Shown: positions 56,595 through 64,000 of the stretch, piece by piece | Layout of the letters: each line of letters begins with the position of its first letter | Position numbering within the stretch: position 1 is the first letter of the stretch | NCBI GenBank assembly: GCA_000648925.1 | Contig: JFHF01000001.1 | Coordinates: 62,001 to 126,000 of the forward strand | Direction: 5' to 3' | Length of the DNA: 64,000 nucleotides | From: Caballeronia jiangsuensis | GTDB taxonomy: Bacteria; Pseudomonadota; Gammaproteobacteria; Burkholderiales; Burkholderiaceae | The notes under the pieces: generated by a model | What the model saw: only the letters and a program-made list of their open reading frames with translations | The model's database searches: none | What the model was told of the DNA's origin: nothing | Translations under genes and position numbers: made by a program

Positions 56595-56610
56595 TGGCAT
56601 CGCCCTTGCA
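56595..56610 (+). promoter_or_regulatory. Sigma-54 promoter of dctA
   Basis: TGGCAT-N5-TTGCA: the GG at 56596-56597 and GC at 56608-56609 are separated by exactly ten bases, as in the consensus TGGCACG-N4-TTGCA. This fits the presence of dctD, a sigma-54 activator, downstream in the same cluster. Confidence 0.85.
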
Positions 56611-56662
56611 ATATAAACGGCACGGCCCATGAGCCGCCCATAAAAGTCAAGGAGACAAACAG

Positions 56663-56692
56663 ATGAACCCTCTCGCATCCAAACGTCCCTGA
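56663..56692 (+). CDS. Nine-codon leader ORF upstream of dctA
   Basis: ATG to TGA, nine codons (MNPLASKRP), with a full AAGGAG eight bases upstream. Strong ribosome binding site before such a short frame suggests it is translated. It lies between the sigma-54 promoter and the dctA start, inside the dctA leader. It could regulate dctA translation or be chance. No homologue can be recalled. Confidence 0.45.
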   Translation: MNPLASKRP

Positions 56693-56840
56693 GTCCGTCG
56701 ACGAAGCGGCTTTTCGCTTACGCGGCGCGATTCGGCGTGCGCATCCCACAGATTCATCCGCGCACCCAGAAAGCTTCTCCACGTCCAAGCTCGCCGCTGG
56801 CTGTACCTCTGCCAATCGCTTGTTATTGCCTGGAACCATC

Positions 56841-58130
56841 GTGAAAAAACCTATCCATAAAGTCCTGTACGTGCAGGTGATCGTGGCCATCATCATCGGC
56901 ATCGCGCTCGGGCACTTCTATCCCACGCTCGCCACGGACATGAAGCCGCTCGGCGACGGGTTCATCAAGCTCATCAAGATGGTGATCGGACCGATCATCT
57001 TCTGTACCGTCGTCACCGGCATCGCCGGCATGGAAGACATGAAGAAGGTAGGGCGCGTCGGCGGCAAGGCGCTGCTGTACTTCGAAATCGTGTCGACGTT
57101 CGCGCTGATCCTCGGCCTCGCCGCGACGCACATCCTGAAGCCCGGCGTCGGCTTCAACGTCGATCCGGCCACGCTCGATCACAAGGCCGTCGATTCCTTC
57201 GCGACGAAGGCGCACGGCCAGAGCACGGTCGACTTCTTCATGCACATCATCCCGGACACGCTGGTGTCGGCGTTCGCGCAGGGCGAAATCCTCCAGATCC
57301 TGCTGATCGCGCTGCTGTTCGGCTCGGTGCTCGCGCATATCGGCGAGCGCGGCAAGGTCGTGACGAATTTCATCGAAGGGCTGTCGAGCATCCTGTTCGG
57401 CATGGTCGGCATCATCACGAAGCTCGCGCCGATCGGTGCGTTCGGCGCGATGGCGTTCACCATCGGCAAGTACGGCATCGGCTCGCTGCTGCCGATGCTC
57501 AAGCTCGTCGGCACGTTCTATCTGACGTCGATCATCTTCGTCGTCTTCGTGCTCGGCGCGATCGCGCGCATGGTCGGCTTCAGCATCCTGAAGTTCGTCG
57601 CGTACATCAAGGAAGAAATGCTGATCGTGCTCGGCACGTCGTCGTCGGAAGCGGCGCTCCCGCAACTGATGCTCAAGCTCGAAAAGCTCGGCTGCTCGCG
57701 CTCGGTCGTGGGTCTCGTCGTGCCGACCGGTTATTCGTTCAACCTCGACGGCACCAACATCTACATGACGATGGCCGTGCTGTTCATCGCCCAGGCAACC
57801 AACACCGATCTCACGTGGGGCCAGCAGTTGACGCTGCTCGCGGTGACGATGCTCACGTCGAAGGGCGCGAGCGGCGTGACCGGCGCGGGTTTCATCACGC
57901 TGGCGGCGACGCTCGCCGTCGTGCCGACCATTCCGCTCGCGGGCATGGTGCTGATTCTCGGCATCGACCGCTTCATGTCGGAATGCCGCGCGCTGACGAA
58001 CATCGTCGGTAACGGCGTGGCGACGGTCGTCGTGTCGGCGTGGGAGAAGGAACTCGACCGCAGCAAGCTGAAGGCGGCGCTGTCACGCGAAGTCGACGTG
58101 ACCGACCGCAACGAAGCCGAAACGGTCTGA
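56841..58130 (+). CDS. dctA: C4-dicarboxylate/proton symporter DctA
   Basis: 429 residues from a GTG at 56841, giving [20 protein letters not shown], the standard DctA start. Multi-pass inner-membrane protein of the DAACS family. Characteristic stretches: [36 protein letters not shown] (Ser-rich re-entrant loop), and [25 protein letters not shown] (shortened here). It takes up succinate, fumarate and malate with protons. The sensor kinase and sigma-54 regulator for it follow. Confidence 0.97.
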   Translation: MKKPIHKVLYVQVIVAIIIGIALGHFYPTLATDMKPLGDGFIKLIKMVIGPIIFCTVVTGIAGMEDMKKVGRVGGKALLYFEIVSTFALILGLAATHILKPGVGFNVDPATLDHKAVDSFATKAHGQSTVDFFMHIIPDTLVSAFAQGEILQILLIALLFGSVLAHIGERGKVVTNFIEGLSSILFGMVGIITKLAPIGAFGAMAFTIGKYGIGSLLPMLKLVGTFYLTSIIFVVFVLGAIARMVGFSILKFVAYIKEEMLIVLGTSSSEAALPQLMLKLEKLGCSRSVVGLVVPTGYSFNLDGTNIYMTMAVLFIAQATNTDLTWGQQLTLLAVTMLTSKGASGVTGAGFITLAATLAVVPTIPLAGMVLILGIDRFMSECRALTNIVGNGVATVVVSAWEKELDRSKLKAALSREVDVTDRNEAETV

Positions 58131-58143
58131 GCGCGAGCTCATC

Positions 58144-60138
58144 ATGAACGCGGCGAAGCCTCGATCCACGAGCGCTTCGCCGAGTTCGCCTGCCGGCTCG
58201 TTCTCGAAGCCTTATCCAGAAGGCGCGTATGCCACAATGACAGATCCTCATTCGCGGGATTCTGCTCACGTGACGCGTCGCATCCTCGTGTTTTTCGCGC
58301 TGTGCGCCGCGCTCGTGGCGTGCTGCGCGCTCACGTGGCATCTCGCGTGGCAAAGCGGCATCGACGAACTGAGGCTCAATGCCGCCGCGCGCGTCGATCG
58401 CACGACGAACACGCTCAAGAGCACGCTCGACCGCTACGAATATCTGCCGTATCTGCTGTCGCGGCATCCTGTCGTGCAGAACGCACTCGATCATCCCGAT
58501 AAAGCCAACGTCGAGCGCGCGAACCGCTATCTCGAAGATCTCAACGCACGCGCGCATGCCACGGTCACGTATCTGGTCCGCTCGAACGGCATCAGCGTCG
58601 CCGCGAGCAACTGGAACGCGGCGGACAGCTTCGTCGGCGTGGACTATAACTTCCGGCCGTATTTCATCGATGCGATGAAAGGCGGCGTCGGCCGCTTCTT
58701 CGGCATCGGGACGATCTCCATCGAACCGGGCTATTACATCTCGCAGCCGGTCTATCGCGAAGGCACGCGCGAGATCATCGGCGTCGCGGTGGTGAAGCTC
58801 AATCTCGAATGGCTGCAAGGCGCCGATGCGTCCGAGCCGCTCATCGTCACGGACGATCACGGCGTGATCTTTCTCTCGTCGGTGCCGGCGTGGAAATATC
58901 ACACGGTGCGGCCGCTGCCGCAGAACATCGAGGCGTCGGTCTATGCGACGCGCCAGTACGCGCAGCAAGCCATCACGCCGCTGCCGATGACCGTCGTGAA
59001 GACGCTCGAAGGCGGCGCGCAGATCGTGCGTGTCGGCGGCGGGCGCAAGGCGCCGGCGTATCTCGCGACGCATCGTTCGATCGGCGAGCCCGACTGGCAA
59101 CTGATCACGATGGCCGCGCTCGATCCCGTCGAAAGCGCGGCGCAGAACGCGGTCATCGTCACGGCGCTCGTGTTCGTGTCGCTGTGCCTGCTCGCGTTCT
59201 ACTGGCGTATGCGCCGCGCGCGCGTGCGCGAAATGATCCGCAGCCGGGAGTTGCTGCAGACCGCGTACGCCGAGTTGAATCAGCGTGTCGCGGAGCGCAC
59301 GGCGGACTTGTCCGAAGCGAACGCGCAACTGACGAAAGAGGTCAACGAGCGCACGCGCGCGGAGCAGGATTTGCGCGCCGCGCACGACGAGCTCATTCAG
59401 GCGAGCAAGCTCGCGGCGCTCGGCCAGATGGCGGCGGGCATCACGCACGAACTCAATCAGCCGCTCGCCGCGTTGCGCAGTTTCTCCGACAACACGCGCG
59501 TGCTGATCGATCGTGGCGATCAGGCGGCGGCGCGCGAGAATCTCGAAGCGATCGCATCGCTGACCGAGCGCATGGGCAACATCACGAATCAGTTGAAGCT
59601 CTTCGTCACGAAGGCGCGGCCGAAGAACGCGCGCGCGGACGTCGCGCGGGCATTGCGCCAAGTGTTCTCGATGCTGCGGCCGCGCATGAAGAATGTCGCC
59701 GTCGATATCGCGCCGGAACTCGCGGAAGGCAGCGCGCCCATGTTCGTGCGCTGCGAGGATTTGCGGCTCGAACAAGTGTTCATCAATCTGATCGGCAACG
59801 CGCTCGATGCGGTCGCTTCGTGCGACAAGCCGCGCATCGTCATCGAACTGAATGTGCACGCGGACACGATCGAACTCGTCGTGCGCGATAACGGCCCCGG
59901 CATTCCCGCCGACGCGCTGCCGCGTCTTTTCGAGCCGTTCTTCACGACGAAGGAAATGGGGCAGGGCCTGGGCCTCGGGCTCGCGATCTCATCGGCGATC
60001 GCACGCGATTACGGCGGCACGCTGCTCGCGCGCAATCGCGAGGCGCCGATCGTCGCGGACGGACCCGAAGGCGGCACACAGGCCGACGCGGACGGATCGT
60101 ACGGCGCAGAATTCGTACTGACGCTGCGCCGCGCGTAG
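58144..60138 (+). CDS. dctB: C4-dicarboxylate sensor kinase DctB
   Basis: 664 residues from 58144; an ATG at 58237 (31 codons later) is an equally possible start. Two membrane segments (about 45-65 and 336-356) bracket a periplasmic double-Cache domain with RYEYLPYLLSRHPVVQNAL at its start, as in DctB. Then a coiled coil, His phosphorylation site in AAGITHELNQPLAAL, and an ATPase domain with VRDNGPGIP and GQGLGLGLAIS. It senses C4-dicarboxylates and phosphorylates DctD. 13 bases after dctA. Confidence 0.95.
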   Translation: MNAAKPRSTSASPSSPAGSFSKPYPEGAYATMTDPHSRDSAHVTRRILVFFALCAALVACCALTWHLAWQSGIDELRLNAAARVDRTTNTLKSTLDRYEYLPYLLSRHPVVQNALDHPDKANVERANRYLEDLNARAHATVTYLVRSNGISVAASNWNAADSFVGVDYNFRPYFIDAMKGGVGRFFGIGTISIEPGYYISQPVYREGTREIIGVAVVKLNLEWLQGADASEPLIVTDDHGVIFLSSVPAWKYHTVRPLPQNIEASVYATRQYAQQAITPLPMTVVKTLEGGAQIVRVGGGRKAPAYLATHRSIGEPDWQLITMAALDPVESAAQNAVIVTALVFVSLCLLAFYWRMRRARVREMIRSRELLQTAYAELNQRVAERTADLSEANAQLTKEVNERTRAEQDLRAAHDELIQASKLAALGQMAAGITHELNQPLAALRSFSDNTRVLIDRGDQAAARENLEAIASLTERMGNITNQLKLFVTKARPKNARADVARALRQVFSMLRPRMKNVAVDIAPELAEGSAPMFVRCEDLRLEQVFINLIGNALDAVASCDKPRIVIELNVHADTIELVVRDNGPGIPADALPRLFEPFFTTKEMGQGLGLGLAISSAIARDYGGTLLARNREAPIVADGPEGGTQADADGSYGAEFVLTLRRA

Positions 60139-60167
60139 CATTCGAAACATTGAATCGAGACAAGACA

Positions 60168-61502
<1,335 letters not shown>

Positions 61503-61540
61503 AAAAGGCCCGCTGGTTGCAGCCAGCGGGCCTTTATCTT
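61503..61540. terminator. Bidirectional terminator between dctD and the thioredoxin-like gene
   Basis: 13-bp stem (AAAGGCCCGCTGG and its complement) with a six-base loop; T-run on both strands. Serves two convergent genes. Confidence 0.93.
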
Positions 61541-61560
61541 TTGCCTTGTGTCGAGCGTGC

Positions 61561-62097
61561 TTAAGCCGAACCCAGCGCCTTTTCGAGCAGTTGATCCAGT
61601 TCCGCGAACGTCGGCTCGCCGACATAGCGCTTCAAAATCTTGCCGTTCTTGTCGATGACGAAGGTCGTCGGCGTCAGTTGCACGTTGCCGAACTGCTTAG
61701 CGGCGCTGCCGTCGTCCATCGCGACCTTGAACGGCAGGTTGCGCGTCTGCGCGTAGTTGCTGACGTACATCGGCGCGTCGTAGTTCATCGCGACCGCGAC
61801 GAATTCCAGGCCGCGGCCCTTGAACTTGTTGTACGTGTCGATCATCTGCGGCATTTCCTTCATGCAGGTCTCGCAGCTCGTCGCCCAGAAGTTGACGAGA
61901 TAGACCTTGCCCTTGAGATCGCCGGATGTGGAAATCTTCTGTCCCGAAAGCAGCGTGAAGGTCGCGTCCGGCACCTTCTGCTGGCCGCCGAAGGCGAAAT
62001 ACCCGGTGCAGGCGATCACGCCCGCGACGAGCGCCATCACGATGTAGCGCAGCGGGCTCTTGGCGCGCGTGGATGTGTCTTGCGTGGATTGGGACAT
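61561..62097 (-). CDS. TlpA-type membrane-anchored thioredoxin-like protein
   Basis: 178 residues from the ATG at 62097 (an earlier in-frame start has no support). A short cytoplasmic start, one membrane segment (about 19-37), then a thioredoxin fold with the active site NFWATSCETCMKEMPQM (CETC), the TPTTFVIDKNGKI cis-Pro strand and GEPTFAELDQLL. Such proteins reduce or shuffle disulphides in the periplasm, for example in cytochrome c maturation. Partner unknown. Divergent from the lipoprotein gene at 62250. Confidence 0.9.
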   Translation of the reverse strand: MSQSTQDTSTRAKSPLRYIVMALVAGVIACTGYFAFGGQQKVPDATFTLLSGQKISTSGDLKGKVYLVNFWATSCETCMKEMPQMIDTYNKFKGRGLEFVAVAMNYDAPMYVSNYAQTRNLPFKVAMDDGSAAKQFGNVQLTPTTFVIDKNGKILKRYVGEPTFAELDQLLEKALGSA

Positions 62098-62249
62098 GTC
62101 GAACCTCGTGTTGCTCTCCCGCAAACGGCGGACACCGCCGCGATGGAGACTGCTGCGTATTTTAGCGCCAATTTCGGGATGGCTTCATGACACGCCGATA
62201 AGCCCGGCATTGCAGCGCGATAATGATGGTTTTCACGCAGTGGTTCCTC

Positions 62250-62852
62250 ATGAAACGAGTTTTCTCCGTGTTTCCGTTCCTTTTGCATCGCGCGACTGCG
62301 CGCTTTCTTCCGAACATTGCTTCGGCGAACAAGCTGGTGTGCGCATCTGTCGCATGCGGCGCGCTGCTCGCCTGCACGCCGTCATACGACTGGCGCACCG
62401 TGATGAACAACGACGACGGCTACGAAGTGACGTTGCCGGCGAAGCCGCGTTCGGATGAGCGCAAGATCGAAATCGCCGGCCAGCCGATGACGATGCGCAT
62501 GCAAACCGCCGAAGCCGGCGACGCCGTGTTCGCCGTCGGCACGGTGGTGCTGCCGAGCGCCGATCCGCAATTGCAGCGCGCGACGCTCGACTTCCTTCAG
62601 CAAGGGCTCGCGCGCAACGTCAACGCGCAGCCCGCCGCGCGCGCGACGCAAATCGAGCTTGCCGCCGGTGGGCGCGTGCTGGGGAGCGAGATGGAAGTGA
62701 AGGGCGAAGGCGGGGAGAGGCGCGAATCGCGGACGATCCAGGCGCGATTCGTCGCGCGCGGCGCGCATGTCTATCAACTGGCGATCGTGTCGGACAAGGC
62801 GCCGCCACGGGAGCAGGCGGATCAGTTTTTTACGTCCTTCAAACTCTTTTAG
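62250..62852 (+). CDS. Exported lipoprotein of unknown function
   Basis: 200 residues from the ATG at 62250; two earlier ATG codons lie at 62223 and 62226. The signal is unusually long, ending in LLAC as a lipobox near residue 42. The mature part starts TPSYDWRTVMNNDDGYEVTLPAKP and contains AGDAVFAVGTVVLP and a C-terminal FVARGAHVYQLAIVSD. The pattern repeats in other Burkholderia proteins of unknown role. No catalytic motif is recognised. Confidence 0.75.
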   Translation: MKRVFSVFPFLLHRATARFLPNIASANKLVCASVACGALLACTPSYDWRTVMNNDDGYEVTLPAKPRSDERKIEIAGQPMTMRMQTAEAGDAVFAVGTVVLPSADPQLQRATLDFLQQGLARNVNAQPAARATQIELAAGGRVLGSEMEVKGEGGERRESRTIQARFVARGAHVYQLAIVSDKAPPREQADQFFTSFKLF

Positions 62853-63230
62853 AGGAAGGCCTCGAAATTCTGCAGGTACTGATTTAAGAGTGCCTTAGTG
62901 CGGCGGAAAGAAGCTAAGTTCCTTCGTAAGTTTACGCGCTAATCCACGGATTCCTATGGACTTTTTCCACTATCCACAATGTCTGTGGATAACATTGTGG
63001 AAAAGAGTGTGCGGTGCCGCGCAAAAGCCCAGTTCATACGGTTTACCTTACTTTGCCTTTGTTCGTGGCAAGTTAAATAATTCAATAAAATCAATGGTCT
63101 GCAAAATCAACTGAAAACAGGGGTTTGATCGGATGAAAAAGCGCCCCGGATCGCCTCGGTGTGCATAAGTCAAGTCTTGACAAGCGCTTTTCCACTAGCA
63201 GGGCGTGGGCCAGCGTCCGCCCGTAGGGCA
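62853..63230. other. AT-richer intergenic region with DnaA-box palindrome, before comM end
   Basis: 378 bases, the lowest GC of the window. It holds the palindrome at 62963-63004 described separately. No gene is seen in it. The remainder, near 63040-63130, is A/T-rich without clear hairpins. Confidence 0.6.
62963..63004. repeat. Nested inverted repeats with DnaA-box sequences
   Basis: TTTTCCAC (62963-62970) pairs with GTGGAAAA (62997-63004). Inside lie CTATCCACA (62970-62978) and TGTGGATAA (62984-62992). The latter is a perfect reverse-complement copy of the DnaA box TTATCCACA; the former has one mismatch. A further overlap pairs TCCACAATGT (62973-62982) with ACATTGTGGA (62992-63001). The sequence occurs in an AT-rich gap between genes. 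Confidence 0.7.
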
Positions 63231-63998
63231 TCACGCGGCCGTCAACAGGCGCCGATACTGAACCGCTTCGGCGACATGCGACGCATCGGGCATATCGGCG
63301 CGGGCGAGATCGGCGATCGTCCGCACGACTTTGAGCACGCGGTAATACGCCCGCGCCGACCAGCCGAAACGTTCGCCCGCCGCGCGCAGCAACGCTTCGC
63401 CAGCGGAATCGGGGCGGCAGACTTCGTCGGCTTCGCGGCCATCGAGATCGCGGTTGATCTTGCCCTGACGCTGCATCTGGATGTCGCGCGCTGCCGCGAC
63501 ACGCGCCGCGACGCTGGCGCTCGACTCGCCACGCTCCACCACACGCGCCGACAATTCTGCGGGCGACAGCGCCGGCAATTCGATTTGAATATCGATGCGG
63601 TCCATCAGCGGACCCGACAATTTGCGCAGATAGCGCGCGGCGACATCGGGCGAGCAGCGGCAACGTCCGCTCGGATCGCCGCGCCAGCCGCACGGGCACG
63701 GATTCATCGCGGCGACGAGCTGGCAGGCCGCCGGAAAGTCCGCCTGATGCGCGGCGCGCGAAATCGTGATCTGCCCGACTTCGAGCGGCTCGCGCAGGGT
63801 TTCCAGCACCTTGCGATCGAATTCCGGAAATTCGTCGAGAAATAGAACGCCGAGATGCGCGAGCGTGATCTCGCCCGGCTGCGGCGGATTGCGCCCGCCG
63901 ACGAGCGCCGCCGCGCTCGACGAGTGATGCGGCGCGCGAAATGGCCGCCGCCGCCACTGCTCGGGCGTGAAGCCGGTCGAACTCGCCGAGAGGATTGC
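63231..63998 (-). CDS. comM: YifB/ComM-type AAA ATPase, C-terminal part
   Basis: 256 codons visible, running off the right edge, so the N-terminus is outside. Reading on the minus strand: RPFRAPHHSSSAAALVGGG, then RNPPQPGEITLAHLGVLFLDE (Walker B and linker; shortened), EFPEFDRKVLETLREPLE, AAMNPCPCGWRGDPSGRCRCS, a zinc-binding Cys-rich motif, and the Mg-chelatase C-terminal domain. In Haemophilus and Vibrio ComM is a branch-migration helicase needed for natural transformation. The gene is complete to its stop. Confidence 0.95.
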   Translation of the reverse strand, partial: AILSASSTGFTPEQWRRRPFRAPHHSSSAAALVGGRNPPQPGEITLAHLGVLFLDEFPEFDRKVLETLREPLEVGQITISRAAHQADFPAACQLVAAMNPCPCGWRGDPSGRCRCSPDVAARYLRKLSGPLMDRIDIQIELPALSPAELSARVVERGESSASVAARVAAARDIQMQRQGKINRDLDGREADEVCRPDSAGEALLRAAGERFGWSARAYYRVLKVVRTIADLARADMPDASHVAEAVQYRRLLTAA

Positions 63999-64000
63999 CG

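Larger units (their letters stand above)
56464..56840 (+). promoter_or_regulatory. dctA control region
   Basis: 377 bases between lipA and dctA. It contains a 12-bp palindrome GCATGATCATGC (56537-56548), a sigma-54 promoter (56595-56610), and a nine-codon leader ORF (56663-56692). The start of dctA itself has only a weak ribosome binding site. The palindrome lies about 45 bases before the -24 element, a suitable distance for a DctD-type enhancer site, though I cannot show that DctD binds it. Confidence 0.7.

Noticed and set aside
62853..63230. Replication origin
   Set aside because: Only two DnaA-box matches are seen and no dnaA, dnaN, rpmH, parAB or repA gene is in the window, so I report only a possible DnaA-binding site.

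Overview
The window is a stretch of ordinary core chromosome from a high-GC beta-proteobacterium of the Burkholderiaceae. A Caballeronia- or Paraburkholderia-like organism is my best guess, by inference from gene content and order; I ran no database search. The pointers are the flhDC-motAB-che block, split metH, phaM, the argS-SPOR-dsbA order, the dacC-dat-ybeD-lipB-lipA order and dctABD. Genes are densely packed, and third-codon GC is so high that the antisense strand is full of long spurious open frames. I saw no insertion sequence, prophage, CRISPR array, rRNA or tRNA.

Layout. 1-7.4 kb: end of an aldo/keto reductase, rpsU, two paralogous small proteins of unknown function, tag, a BadF-type sugar kinase, a HAD phosphatase, a small secreted protein, aqpZ and a glycosyltransferase. 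7.4-20.2 kb: the flagellar and chemotaxis block flhDC, motAB, cheY-like, cheA, cheW, mcp, cheR, cheD, cheB, cheY, cheZ, with FliA (sigma-28)-like promoters before motA and before flhD. 20.4-22.3 kb: a DUF2844/DUF3443 pair; the DUF3443 lipoprotein carries two aspartic-protease-like Asp-Thr-(Gly/Ala)-Ser motifs. 22.3-31.9 kb: SDR, dsbA, SPOR protein, argS, DUF1840, a small secreted protein, B12-dependent methionine synthase split into two genes, DUF3567. 32-39 kb: alpha/beta hydrolase, DUF3108, an IclR regulator divergent from an FAH-fold hydrolase, an orphan periplasmic binding protein, an enoyl-CoA hydratase, phaM.

39-44.2 kb: a MerR plus B12-binding regulator with the W-x9-EH signature of CarH/LitR light sensors, a diiron ferritin-like protein, a heptose-phosphate adenylyltransferase, a small membrane protein, coaX, birA. 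44.3-50.3 kb: an Mla-like lipid transport operon (STAS-permease fusion, ATPase, MCE protein, lipoprotein), VanZ, a thioredoxin-like ferredoxin, a hydrolase. 50.7-56.4 kb: dacC, dat, ybeD, a LysR/DUF2917 divergent pair, lipB, lipA. 56.5-61.5 kb: dctA behind a good sigma-54 promoter, then dctB and dctD, whose product is a sigma-54 activator. 61.5-64 kb: a TlpA-like thioredoxin, a lipoprotein, an AT-rich gap with a DnaA-box palindrome, and the 3' part of comM running off the right edge.

The most interesting leads are the DUF3443 protease-like motifs, the CarH/LitR-like regulator beside a diiron protein, the sigma-54 promoter and nine-codon leader ORF before dctA, the FliA-like site and 21-bp palindrome before flhDC, and the DnaA-box palindrome near 62.98 kb.
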